From contig NZ_JAUSSG010000008.1 in the NCBI RefSeq assembly GCF_030812215.1, positions 62,001 to 126,000 of the forward strand: 64,000 nucleotides of DNA, read 5' to 3'. The translations under genes and the position numbers were made by a program. Below, piece after piece: positions 15,249 to 23,620 of the stretch. Under the pieces are notes generated by a model, which had not been told where the DNA came from, did no database searches, and saw only the letters and a program-made list of their open reading frames with translations. The DNA comes from Variovorax boronicumulans (GTDB lineage Bacteria > Pseudomonadota > Gammaproteobacteria > Burkholderiales > Burkholderiaceae_C). Position 1 is the first letter of the stretch. Every line of letters starts with the position of its first letter.

Positions 15249-18161
15249 TCACTGGCACGCTTCGCAGGTCGGATCGTCCACACCGCAGAACGCGATGTCG
15301 GTGGCAGGCATCGCGCTCATCTGTGCCTTCGCTGCAGCAGCGGCGGCTTCGAGTGCGCTCATGCCCGAGGGTGCGTCGTTGCCCGACGACACCGCGTTGA
15401 GACGGCCCGATTGCACCGTCGATTTTTCTGCGTGCGTCGCGCTCTGCGTGCGCAGGTAGTAGGTGGTCTTCAGGCCGCGCAGCCATGCGAGCTTGTAGGT
15501 GTCGTCGAGCTTCTTGCCCGATGCACCGGCCATGTAGATGTTGAGCGATTGCGCCTGGTCGATCCACTTCTGGCGACGCGCGGCGGCTTCCACCAGCCAC
15601 GTGGTTTCCACTTCGAACGCGGTGGCGTAGAGCGCCTTCACGTCTTGCGGCACGCGGTCGATGGGACGCAGCGAACCGTCGAAGTGCTTCAGGTCCATCA
15701 CCATCACGTCGTCCCACAGGCCCAGGCGCTTCAGGTCGCGCACCAGGTAGTGGTTGATCACGGTGAATTCGCCCGACAGGTTCGACTTGACCGAGAGGTT
15801 GCCGAAGCAAGGCTCGATCGAGGCGTCCACGCCGATGATGTTCGAGATGGTCGCGGTCGGTGCGATGGCCACGCAGTTCGAGTTGCGCATGCCGTCGGCC
15901 TTGATCTTGGAGCGCAGCGCGTCCCAGTCGAGGGTGGCCGAGCGGTCCACTTCGACGTAGCCGCCGCGTGCCTTCTCCAGCAGCTCGAGCGTGTCGATCG
16001 GCAAGATGCCCTTGTCCCACAGCGAGCCCTTGTAGCTCGAGTACTTGCCGCGTTCCTTGGCCAGCTCGGTCGAGGCCCAGTAGGCGTGGTAGCAGATGGC
16101 TTCCATCGACTCGTCGGCGAACTGCACGGCTTCCTGCGAGGCGTAGGGAATGCGCAGCTCGTACAGCGCGTCCTGGAAGCCCATGAGGCCCAGGCCCACC
16201 GGACGGTGGCGCAGGTTCGAGTCGCGCGCCTTCTTCACGGCGTAGTAGTTGATGTCGATCACGTTGTCGAGCATGCGCATCGCGGTCGAGATCGTCCGCT
16301 TGAGCTTTTCCTGGTCGACCTTGCCGTCCTTCAGATGCTGCAGCAGATTCACCGAACCCAGGTTGCAGACGGCCGTTTCGGTGTCGCTGGTGTTCAGCGT
16401 GATCTCGGTGCAGAGGTTCGACGAGTGCACGACACCGGCGTGCTGCTGCGGCGAGCGCACGTTGCAGGCGTCCTTGAACGTGATCCAGGGATGGCCGGTC
16501 TCGAACAGCATCGTGAGCATCTTGCGCCACAGGTCCGAAGCCTGGATGGTGCGCGCGGGCTTGATCTCGCCGCGGGCCGCCTTCTCTTCGTAGGCAACGT
16601 AGGCCTTTTCGAAGTCGGCGCCGAACAGGTCGTGCAGGTCAGGCACGTTGGAGGGCGAGAACAGCGTCCAGGTGCCCTTTTCCATCACGCGGCGCATGAA
16701 CAGGTCGGGGATCCAGTTGGCCGTGTTCATGTCGTGCGTGCGGCGGCGGTCGTCGCCGGTGTTCTTGCGCAGTTCCAGGAACTCCTCGATGTCCAGGTGC
16801 CAGGTTTCCAGGTACGTGCAGACGGCGCCCTTGCGCTTGCCGCCCTGGTTCACCGCCACGGCCGTGTCGTTCACCACCTTGAGGAACGGCACCACGCCTT
16901 GCGATTCGCCGTTGGTGCCCTTGATGTGGCTGCCCAGTGCGCGCACGCGGGTCCAGTCGTTGCCCAGGCCCCCCGCGAACTTCGAGAGCAGCGCGTTTTC
17001 CTTGATCGACTCGTAGATGCCGTCCAGGTCGTCGGGCACGGTGGTCAGGTAGCAGCTGGAGAGCTGCGAGCGCAGCGTGCCGGCGTTGAAGAGGGTGGGC
17101 GTGCTCGACATGAAGTCGAACGACGACAGCACTTCGTAGAACTCGATGGCGCGGGCTTCGCGGTCGATTTCGCCGAGCGACAGGCCCATGGCCACGCGCA
17201 TGAAGAAGGCCTGCGGCAGTTCGATGCGGGTCTTGCGCACGTGCAGGAAGTAGCGGTCGTACAGCGTCTGCAGGCCCAGGTAGTCGAACTGGTTGTCGCG
17301 CTCGGCCTTGAGGGCCGCGCCCAGGCGGGGCAGGTCGTACTGCAGCAGCTTCTCGTCGAGCAGGTCGTTCTCCACGCCCTTCTTGATGAACTGCGGGAAG
17401 TAGTCGGCGTAGGCCGTGGCACGGTCGACCGGCATCACTTCGCGGCCGATGATCTCCTTGAAGATCGTGTGCAGCAAGAGGCGTGCGGTGGCGAAGGTGT
17501 AGTCGGGATCTTTCTCGATCAGCGTGCGGGCCGCCAGGATCGAGGCCTTGTAGACCTCGTCGAGCGGCACGCCGTCGTAGAGGTTGCGCATCGTCTCGGC
17601 GACGATCGGCGCGGCGGTGATGCTGTCGCCCAGGTTCTCGCAGGCCGATTCGATCAGGCCCTTGAGTTGGTTCAGGTCGAGCGCGACGCGTTCGCCGTTG
17701 TCCAGCACATGCAGCGTCGGCGTGGCCGGCGCTTCCTGCTCGACCTGCTTGGAACGCTCCTGCGTGCGGCGTTCGCGGTACAGCACGTAGGCACGGGCGA
17801 TCTCGTGGTGGCCGCCGCGCATCAGGCCGAGTTCGACCTGGTCCTGCACGTCTTCGATGTGGAAGGTGCCACCGCCCGGACGCGAGCGCACCATGGCACG
17901 GATCACGCCTTGCGTGAGCACGTCGACCGTCTCGCGCACGCTGGCCGAAGCCGCGCCCTGGGTGCCGTGCACGGCCAGGAAGGCCTTCATCATCGCGATG
18001 GCGATCTTGTTCGGCTCGAAGGGAACGACGGCGCCGTTGCGGCGAATGATCTGGTAGTGCGCGAGGTTCTGGCCGGTGGGGGAGCCGGCGGTGTCTCGCT
18101 GTTGGGGGGGCGTGGAGGGAACGGCACGCGGGGTCGATGGGGTGTTCAGGGCAGTTTGCAT
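15249..18161 (-). CDS. nrdA: Ribonucleoside-diphosphate reductase, alpha subunit
   Basis: Catalytic subunit of class I ribonucleotide reductase. The roughly 970-residue protein has an N-terminal ATP-cone (IIRRNGAVVPFEPNKIAIAM onward), so allosteric activity control is probable, and the catalytic core with LSSCYLTTVPDD near residue 385 and NLCTEITL near 580. The C-terminus ends in the mobile redox pair CGVDDPTCEAC. ATG 18161 is preceded by AGAGGAAG at the right distance; an in-frame TTG seven codons upstream would place that Shine-Dalgarno inside the gene and was rejected. Two NrdR boxes lie upstream, and nrdB follows after 180 bases. Confidence 0.97.
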   Translation of the reverse strand: MQTALNTPSTPRAVPSTPPQQRDTAGSPTGQNLAHYQIIRRNGAVVPFEPNKIAIAMMKAFLAVHGTQGAASASVRETVDVLTQGVIRAMVRSRPGGGTFHIEDVQDQVELGLMRGGHHEIARAYVLYRERRTQERSKQVEQEAPATPTLHVLDNGERVALDLNQLKGLIESACENLGDSITAAPIVAETMRNLYDGVPLDEVYKASILAARTLIEKDPDYTFATARLLLHTIFKEIIGREVMPVDRATAYADYFPQFIKKGVENDLLDEKLLQYDLPRLGAALKAERDNQFDYLGLQTLYDRYFLHVRKTRIELPQAFFMRVAMGLSLGEIDREARAIEFYEVLSSFDFMSSTPTLFNAGTLRSQLSSCYLTTVPDDLDGIYESIKENALLSKFAGGLGNDWTRVRALGSHIKGTNGESQGVVPFLKVVNDTAVAVNQGGKRKGAVCTYLETWHLDIEEFLELRKNTGDDRRRTHDMNTANWIPDLFMRRVMEKGTWTLFSPSNVPDLHDLFGADFEKAYVAYEEKAARGEIKPARTIQASDLWRKMLTMLFETGHPWITFKDACNVRSPQQHAGVVHSSNLCTEITLNTSDTETAVCNLGSVNLLQHLKDGKVDQEKLKRTISTAMRMLDNVIDINYYAVKKARDSNLRHRPVGLGLMGFQDALYELRIPYASQEAVQFADESMEAICYHAYWASTELAKERGKYSSYKGSLWDKGILPIDTLELLEKARGGYVEVDRSATLDWDALRSKIKADGMRNSNCVAIAPTATISNIIGVDASIEPCFGNLSVKSNLSGEFTVINHYLVRDLKRLGLWDDVMVMDLKHFDGSLRPIDRVPQDVKALYATAFEVETTWLVEAAARRQKWIDQAQSLNIYMAGASGKKLDDTYKLAWLRGLKTTYYLRTQSATHAEKSTVQSGRLNAVSSGNDAPSGMSALEAAAAAAKAQMSAMPATDIAFCGVDDPTCEACQ

Positions 18162-18243
18162 TCGCTTCCTCTCGGTTGGCAATTCTTGTTGGGTGGCGAC
18201 GCCTTGGCTGGGCGCCGCGCCGGCGTTGTTGACCGGACGGAGG

Positions 18244-18291
18244 ACACTATATCTAGGGTGCCAGGGGTCTACAAGCCACTACAGGTAGTGT
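18244..18291 (-). promoter_or_regulatory. Tandem NrdR boxes upstream of nrdA
   Basis: Two 16-base sites match the NrdR-box pattern: ACACTATATCTAGGGT at 18244-18259 and CCACTACAGGTAGTGT at 18276-18291. Their starts are 32 bases apart, three helical turns, the spacing typical of NrdR-regulated promoters. The second contains the perfect palindrome CACTACAGGTAGTG. NrdR is the ATP/dATP-sensing repressor of ribonucleotide reductase genes, so nrdA(B) is very likely in its regulon; nrdR itself is not in the window. Confidence 0.85.
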
Positions 18292-18509
18292 TTTGTGAGT
18301 GGTTCACCTACTGCGGGTATCTCTCTAGCCATAGGCCATGGCTGGCGATGCCGCGTGAATACTGGCCTATGGTCGCGCAACCCGCATGGGGCGTGGCTTG
18401 CGAGCTGATTTGAGCCTGCAAGCCGCATGGTTGCTGAGGTTCACATTTGCATTCGCTCAAGCGATGCGGCCGAAGGGCAGGGCATCGCGGGGCGTCATGC
18501 GATTGAAAA
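18292..18509. other. Intergenic stretch between nrdA control region and ampD
   Basis: About 220 bases without a supported gene. It holds a 9-bp inverted repeat, CCATAGGCC at 18329-18337 and GGCCTATGG at 18364-18372, and overlapping AGCCAT/ATGGCT arms at 18327-18343. It is upstream of nrdA on the minus strand and may be part of its 5' region or only spacer. Nothing else recognisable is seen. Confidence 0.4.
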
Positions 18510-18548
18510 AATTAGCGCTCCATCACAGATGGGGGAAACATCTGTGAT
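18501..18548 (-). terminator. Terminator overlapping the 3' end of ampD
   Basis: On the minus strand a perfect 10-bp stem, arms 18539-18548 and 18522-18531 with a 7-base loop, lies within the last codons of ampD. It is followed by the TAA stop and six T. The stem is therefore encoded in the protein's C-terminus. The T-run starts about 10 bases after the stem, so efficiency is uncertain. Confidence 0.55.
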
Positions 18549-19135
18549 TTCCAGCCCAGTTGCGCGTGCAGCAATCGCCAATCGAAGCCTGCGCCGGGGT
18601 CCTGTTTTCGGCCCGGTGCGATGTGCTCGTGACCGGCGATGAATGCGATGGCGTAGTGCTGTGCGATGGCGGGGCAGAGGCTCGCCAGCGTCTCGTATTG
18701 CGCGGTCTCGAAGCTCTGGCCTTCGAGGCCTTCGAGCTCGATGCCGATCGAGTCGTCATTGCAGTTGCCGCGGCCGCGCCATGACGACACGCCCGCATGC
18801 CAGGCGCGGTCGTCGCAGCTCACGAACTGCCAGAGCTCGCCGTTGCGGCGCACATAGAAATGCGAGGACACCTCGATGCCGCGAATCGACTGGAAGTACG
18901 GATGCGCGTCCCAATCGAGGCGGTTGGTGAAGAGCTTTTGCACCGCATCGCCACCGTATTCGCCGGGCGGCAGGCTGATCGAATGCAGCACGATCAGATC
19001 GGTTTGCGCGCCGCCGGGGCGAGGGCCGAAGTTCGGCGAGGGCAGGGCTTTCGCGAAGCGGTACCAGCCGGCCCGCCAGAGCCCGTCGTCGGCGGGCGGC
19101 GTGTTGTGCGGGAGGGTTTCCTCAGTCGTCGACAT
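18512..19135 (-). CDS. ampD: 1,6-anhydro-N-acetylmuramyl-L-alanine amidase AmpD
   Basis: Zinc amidase of the amidase_2 fold that releases the peptide from anhydro-muropeptides in cytoplasmic peptidoglycan recycling. The 207-residue protein has LIVLHSISLPPGEYGG (first zinc His) near residue 45, SSHFYVRRNGELWQFVSCDDRAWHAG near 90, and GHEHIAPGRKQDPG near 170 carrying the second His and Asp ligands. ATG 19135 overlaps the end of pilR by 14 bases. Mpl, encoded elsewhere in the window, acts downstream in the same recycling pathway. An earlier in-frame ATG at 19153 lies deeper in pilR. Confidence 0.95.
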   Translation of the reverse strand: MSTTEETLPHNTPPADDGLWRAGWYRFAKALPSPNFGPRPGGAQTDLIVLHSISLPPGEYGGDAVQKLFTNRLDWDAHPYFQSIRGIEVSSHFYVRRNGELWQFVSCDDRAWHAGVSSWRGRGNCNDDSIGIELEGLEGQSFETAQYETLASLCPAIAQHYAIAFIAGHEHIAPGRKQDPGAGFDWRLLHAQLGWKSQMFPPSVMER

Positions 19136-20699
19136 GGCTGCTGCTGGCGCCATCGTCGCCGTTGGGCGTGGTGATGCCCAGCCGCGCGATGCGGTAGCGG
19201 ATCTGGCGCAGGCTCATGCCCAGGCGTGCGGCGGCCGCGGTGCGGTTGAAGCCGCTCTCGTGCAGTGCGCGCACGAGGATCTCGCGCTCCTGCTGGTCGA
19301 GATAGGCCTGCAGGTCGGAGGGCAGCGGCGGCGGCGCGGGCCTGAATTCCGCCGCCGATGCCGGCCTGGGTTCTGCGACCGGCGCCGGGATGTCGCTGCG
19401 CGGTGCAGCTTGTTCGGGCGTCGCCGAGGCCATGTCGGCGGCGGCCATCGTCGTGGCGACATGGCCGCCCATCAGGTCCAGGTGCAGTTCGTCGCCATCG
19501 TTCAGCGCGACCGCGCGATGGAGCAGGTTTTCGAGCTCCCGCACGTTGCCGTCCAGCGGATGCAGCGCGAGGCGGCGCAGCAGCTCGGCCGACAGGTGCG
19601 GCACCGGCAGCCCGCCGTCCTGCGCGATGCGCGCGAGCAGCGCGGCGCAGAGCGCGGGCAGGTCTTCGCGGCGGTCGCGCAGCGCGGGCACCGCGATCTC
19701 GATCACGTTGAGGCGATAGAAAAGGTCTTGCCGGAAGCGGCCGGCCTGCACCTCGGCGTGCAGGTCTTTATGGGTGGCGCTCACGATGCGCACGTCGACC
19801 GCCTCTTCCTGCGTCGAGCCGATCGAGCGCACGCTGCGTTCCTGGATCGCGCGCAGGAGCTTGGACTGCATCGCCAGCGGCAGGTCGCCGATTTCGTCGA
19901 GGAACAGCGTGCCGCTGCGCGCGGCCTGGAAGTAGCCGTCGCGGTCTTGCGAGGAGCCGGTGTACGAGCCTTTTTTCGCGCCGAAGAATTCGGCCTCGAG
20001 CAGGTTCTCGGGAATCGCGCCGCAGTTGACCGCGACGAAGGGCCCGTCACTGCGCTGGCTGCAGGCGTGCACCGCACGCGCCACCAGTTCCTTGCCGGTG
20101 CCCGACTCGCCGCGCACCAGCACCGGCGCCATGCCGCGCGCCACCTTGGCGATGCGCGACTTGACGAGACGCATCGGGTCCGATTCGCCGACCAGGCGAT
20201 CGAGCGCCGCGATGCCGCTGCTGCCGGTGACCGATGCGGCCTCGGCGCGTTCGCTGCCGGTGCTTGCAACGGCAGCTTTCTCCGGCTTGACCTGCACGAC
20301 CGGGGCTCGCGTGGCCTGCACCGCGGAGGCGACCACGGCTCGGAACTGCTTCAGGTCGACAGGCTTGGTGAGGTAGTCGAACGCACCCGCCTTGAGCGCC
20401 TCGACCGCGTTTTCCGCCGAGCCGTAGGCCGTCATCACCACGCAGCGCTCGCTGCGCTGGTTCTTCTGGATGCGATGGATGATCTCCATGCCCTGTCCGT
20501 CGGGCAGCCGCATGTCGGTGATCACCGCATCGAAGCGCGCGGCCTCCAGGTGCTGCCAGGCTTCGGACACGCTGCCCGCGGCCTCGACGCGATAGCCTTC
20601 GCGCAGCAGCGTCAGTTCATACAGCGTGCGCAGGTCGGGCTCGTCGTCGATGACAAGGATCTGCGCGGGACGCGGGGCGGAAGGGAGGGGGGTGCTCAC
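19122..20699 (-). CDS. pilR: Sigma-54-dependent response regulator, PilR type
   Basis: Response regulator partner of the adjacent PilS, expected to activate type IV pilin genes with sigma-54 RNA polymerase. The 525-residue protein has a receiver domain (phospho-acceptor Asp in VITDMRLPDGQG near residue 63, Lys in LTKPVD), an AAA+ domain with Walker A GESGTGKE near 200 and Walker B LFLDEIGDLP near 260, and a C-terminal Fis-type helix-turn-helix, NRTAAAARLGMSLRQIRYRI. The sigma-54 contact loop reads GSYTGS where GAFTGA is usual. The start is five bases from the pilS stop. Confidence 0.9.
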   Translation of the reverse strand: MSTPLPSAPRPAQILVIDDEPDLRTLYELTLLREGYRVEAAGSVSEAWQHLEAARFDAVITDMRLPDGQGMEIIHRIQKNQRSERCVVMTAYGSAENAVEALKAGAFDYLTKPVDLKQFRAVVASAVQATRAPVVQVKPEKAAVASTGSERAEAASVTGSSGIAALDRLVGESDPMRLVKSRIAKVARGMAPVLVRGESGTGKELVARAVHACSQRSDGPFVAVNCGAIPENLLEAEFFGAKKGSYTGSSQDRDGYFQAARSGTLFLDEIGDLPLAMQSKLLRAIQERSVRSIGSTQEEAVDVRIVSATHKDLHAEVQAGRFRQDLFYRLNVIEIAVPALRDRREDLPALCAALLARIAQDGGLPVPHLSAELLRRLALHPLDGNVRELENLLHRAVALNDGDELHLDLMGGHVATTMAAADMASATPEQAAPRSDIPAPVAEPRPASAAEFRPAPPPLPSDLQAYLDQQEREILVRALHESGFNRTAAAARLGMSLRQIRYRIARLGITTPNGDDGASSSHVDD

Positions 20700-20703
20700 G
20701 ACG

Positions 20704-22401
20704 CTATTGTGTCAGCCGGTTCTCGCTGGCGGCAAAGCTGACGAAGAATTCATTGCCCTCGGGTCCGCCCGCCACCAGCGCCCGCCGCTCGTAGCCGATG
20801 GTGGCGCCATGGCGCCGGCACAGCTCGCGGCAGAGAAAAAGGCCGAGGCCGCTGGAGCGGCTTTCGGACGAGAAGAAGGGCTCGAACAGGTGACGCTGCA
20901 CCGCCGGCTCCAGCGGCGCGCCGTCGCTCCACACCTGCAAGGCCGGCCGGTTGGTGCCCGGGCGCTGCAGCGTGGTGATGACCTGGATCGCGCCCTCTCC
21001 CTTGCCCGCATAGCGCGATGCGTTGTCCAGCAGGTTCACCAGCAGGCGGCGCAGGTGCTCCGCGTCGAAGCGCACGTCGATGCCGGGCGCCTCGAGCGCG
21101 ATGCGCACGCCCTTGCGCTGCGTCTGGCGCACCCATTCCTCGGCCAGCACCTGCACCGCCGGATCGAGCACCACCTGCTCGCCGAGCGAGAGCACGCGTT
21201 GCTGGCGGGCGCGCGAGACGTCGAGCACGTCGTCCACGATGCGGGCGAGCCGCTGCGCGTTGTGCTGGACCATGTCGGTCAGCTTGCGGTGGGCTGGGTC
21301 GGTGAGGTCTTCGCTGAGCAGCGCGCTGGCCTGTGCAATAGCCGCCAGCGGGTTGCGGATTTCATGCGCCACGGCGGCGGACATGCGCCCCATCGCGGCC
21401 AGCTTCTCGGTGCGGATGCGCGCCTCGAGTTCGCGCAGGTCCTGCAGGAACATCACGCAGAGGCTGTCGGCACGCTTGTCGCTGGTGGGCGTGAGCCGGG
21501 TGCGCACGCGCACCTCGCGCGCCGCGCCGCGGGCCTGTGCGACGGGGATTTCCTCGGACTGCGGCGCGCGCCGCGCGAAAGTCTGGCGCGAGAGCGCGGC
21601 CAGCGCATGCCAGGCGGGCTGGGCGTGCAACGCGAACGGCAGCGGCAGCTTCGCCAGGCCCTGGCCGAGGATCGCGTCGGCGGCCGGGTTGGCCGCGTGC
21701 ACCATGCCTTCGGCATCGATCACCAGCACGCCTTCGGCCAGCGTCTCGATCACCAGGTCGTTGACCTCCGCCTGCATCTGCGCGCTGCTGCGGTTGCGCT
21801 GCGCGACCGCCTCTTCGCGCGCAAGCCGGCGCGCCAGTTCGTGCGCGAGCAGCGCCACCACGAAGAGGCCGGTGCCGGTGAGTGCCGCCTGCACGAAGCG
21901 GGCCGAGGAGTCGCCCGGCTGCTGCAGCCAGTGCCACCCTGCATCGGCCAGCAGCAAGAGCGTGACGGTGGCCGTGGTGCCCAGGCTCACGATCATCGTG
22001 CCGAGCACCGCGCTCATGAGCACCGGCAGCGCGAACAGCGGCGTGTAGTTGACGTTGCCGCTCTGCAGCACCTGCAGCGCGGTGAAGGTGGCGAGGTCGA
22101 TGCCGATGGTCAGCAGCCAGAGCGTCGAGAAACCGCGAATCGGCGGTTCGAAGTGCGCATAGCGCAACTCCAGCCAGGTGACGACCAGGTAGGCCGCGCA
22201 GATCGCGATGGCCACCGCCTGCATCGTCTGCCCGAGCGCGAAGGCCACGCCCTGCAGCACCACCAGCACCAGCGCGACAAAGCAGCGCGCCGCCATGAAG
22301 CCACGCCAGAGCCGCAGCAGTGCCGTGCTTTCGCTGCCGCCTGGCTCGAGCACGTCCCAATCGGTGACCGGCTCGCCGCGCGCCCAGAGGGGAGTGCTCA
22401 T
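20704..22401 (-). CDS. pilS: Sensor histidine kinase, PilS type
   Basis: Membrane sensor kinase of about 565 residues. Six transmembrane helices occupy roughly residues 25-215, followed by a PAS-like segment (IETLAEGVLVIDAEG near 245), a HisKA domain with phospho-acceptor in AAVAHEIRNPLAA near 350, and the ATPase domain with LLVNLLDNASRYA and the G-box SSGLGLFLC. The six-helix N-terminus and PAS domain match PilS. ATG 22401 was chosen because the upstream part of the frame is non-hydrophobic shadow sequence. Order on the strand is pilS-pilR-ampD with little spacing. Confidence 0.9.
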   Translation of the reverse strand: MSTPLWARGEPVTDWDVLEPGGSESTALLRLWRGFMAARCFVALVLVVLQGVAFALGQTMQAVAIAICAAYLVVTWLELRYAHFEPPIRGFSTLWLLTIGIDLATFTALQVLQSGNVNYTPLFALPVLMSAVLGTMIVSLGTTATVTLLLLADAGWHWLQQPGDSSARFVQAALTGTGLFVVALLAHELARRLAREEAVAQRNRSSAQMQAEVNDLVIETLAEGVLVIDAEGMVHAANPAADAILGQGLAKLPLPFALHAQPAWHALAALSRQTFARRAPQSEEIPVAQARGAAREVRVRTRLTPTSDKRADSLCVMFLQDLRELEARIRTEKLAAMGRMSAAVAHEIRNPLAAIAQASALLSEDLTDPAHRKLTDMVQHNAQRLARIVDDVLDVSRARQQRVLSLGEQVVLDPAVQVLAEEWVRQTQRKGVRIALEAPGIDVRFDAEHLRRLLVNLLDNASRYAGKGEGAIQVITTLQRPGTNRPALQVWSDGAPLEPAVQRHLFEPFFSSESRSSGLGLFLCRELCRRHGATIGYERRALVAGGPEGNEFFVSFAASENRLTQ

Positions 22402-22417
22402 GGAGCAGGGGGCGTGT

Positions 22418-22693
22418 TCAGCCGCGCGCCGCGACCGCGGCCTGACGGTGGGCGGTGCTGCAATAGACCGCGTCGTCGGGGCCGGCGATGGCATCGCTCG
22501 CGGGCAGATGCAGGCCGCAATGGGCACAGCGCACCATCGCCTGCGGCGCGCCGACCGCCGTCGGTGCGGCCGGGCGCTGTTGTTGCGCCTTGGCCATGCG
22601 CTCGCGCTGGGCGTCGCGCATTTCTTCGCGCCGGTTCTTGCGCCAGAGCCAGATGGCGATCCAGAGCACGGCGAGGACGAGGAGGTATTTCAT
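22418..22693 (-). CDS. PP0621-like small membrane protein with CxxC motif
   Basis: A 91-residue protein with one N-terminal transmembrane helix (residues 2-18), a basic linker, then a small metal-binding-type region with MVRCAHCGLHLPASDAI and a second Cys in VYCSTAHR. This is the PP0621 layout; function unknown. Its ATG overlaps the end of the CcsA-like gene as ATGA, and pilS starts 16 bases after it, so it belongs to the same transcription unit. Confidence 0.85.
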   Translation of the reverse strand: MKYLLVLAVLWIAIWLWRKNRREEMRDAQRERMAKAQQQRPAAPTAVGAPQAMVRCAHCGLHLPASDAIAGPDDAVYCSTAHRQAAVAARG

Positions 22694-23505
22694 ACGGGAG
22701 GACGCGCCAGCACCACTTCGAGCACGAAGCGGGAACCCACATAGGCCAGCAGCAACAGGGCGGAGCCGGCGTACAGCACGCGGCGGGCCGTGCGGCCGCG
22801 CCAGCCGAAGCGCGCGCGGCCGATCAGAAGAACGGCGAAGGTGACCCAGGCGAGCACCGAGAAGGTCGTCTTGTGGTCCCACTTCCAGGCGCGGCCCGCG
22901 GCGCCGTACAACTGCTCGGTGAACAGCAGGCCGGCCAGCAGCGTGGCCGACAGCAGCACGAAGCCCGCGGTCACGAAGCGGAAGGTGAGGCGCTCCAGCG
23001 TGAGCAGCGGCACACCGCCTTCGGGAGGCGCGCCGGTCGTCAGGCGGATCTGCTTTTCGGCGCGCGTGATCAGCCAGGCATGAACCACGGCCGCGCCGAA
23101 CAGCCCGTAGGAGGCGATGCCCAGCGCGAGATGCAGAGGAAGCCACGGCGAAGCGGTGACGTGCAGCGGCGTCCCCGGGAACAGGATGGCCAGCAGCACG
23201 GCCGCTGCACCCAGCCAAGCGAGCGCGCGCCGCACCTTCAATTGGGGATACAGGCGGCTTTCGATCGCATAGACCGTGAGCACCAGCCAGGCCGTGACCG
23301 ACAGCGCGGGGGCAAAGCCGAAGCGCGGCTCGCTGCCGACCAGTCCATGCGCCAGCACGGCTGCATGCAGAAGCCACGCAATTCCAAGGGCCCATTGGGT
23401 GGTTTGACGGCTGAGCCGGGCGCCCGCGGCAGCGGCAAATCCGTAGGCTGCTGCGGTGGCGATGCCCAGCGCCACGCCGAGTGGGGAGGGGATCGCTAAA
23501 ATCAT
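22690..23505 (-). CDS. CcsA-like cytochrome c assembly family membrane protein
   Basis: A 271-residue integral membrane protein with about eight hydrophobic segments. It carries the conserved tryptophan/histidine segment WKWDHKTTFSVLAWVTF near residue 210, as in the cytochrome c assembly (CcmC/CcsA/YpjD) superfamily. In proteobacteria this YpjD-type protein usually neighbours ffh, as here, and its role is not settled. It diverges from ffh, whose ATG is 115 bases away. Confidence 0.88.
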   Translation of the reverse strand: MILAIPSPLGVALGIATAAAYGFAAAAGARLSRQTTQWALGIAWLLHAAVLAHGLVGSEPRFGFAPALSVTAWLVLTVYAIESRLYPQLKVRRALAWLGAAAVLLAILFPGTPLHVTASPWLPLHLALGIASYGLFGAAVVHAWLITRAEKQIRLTTGAPPEGGVPLLTLERLTFRFVTAGFVLLSATLLAGLLFTEQLYGAAGRAWKWDHKTTFSVLAWVTFAVLLIGRARFGWRGRTARRVLYAGSALLLLAYVGSRFVLEVVLARPPV

Positions 23506-23620
23506 CGGCCGGAGTGTACCGGCTGGACCTTGCGTTCCCCGCGCCCGACTTCAAGTTCTCCCCTCGTCTTTCAGACTTTCCATCCGGCCCGCCGCAGCGG
23601 GCAGCAAGGCATTCCCGCTC

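Noticed and set aside
18162..18182. Seven-codon upstream extension of nrdA from TTG
   Set aside because: AGAGGAAG, a good Shine-Dalgarno for ATG 18161, would be inside the extension.
15240..18413. A 1057-codon open frame on the plus strand
   Set aside because: It is antisense to nrdA and reads as Val/His/Arg/Ala-rich low-complexity sequence, the usual shadow of a GC-rich gene.
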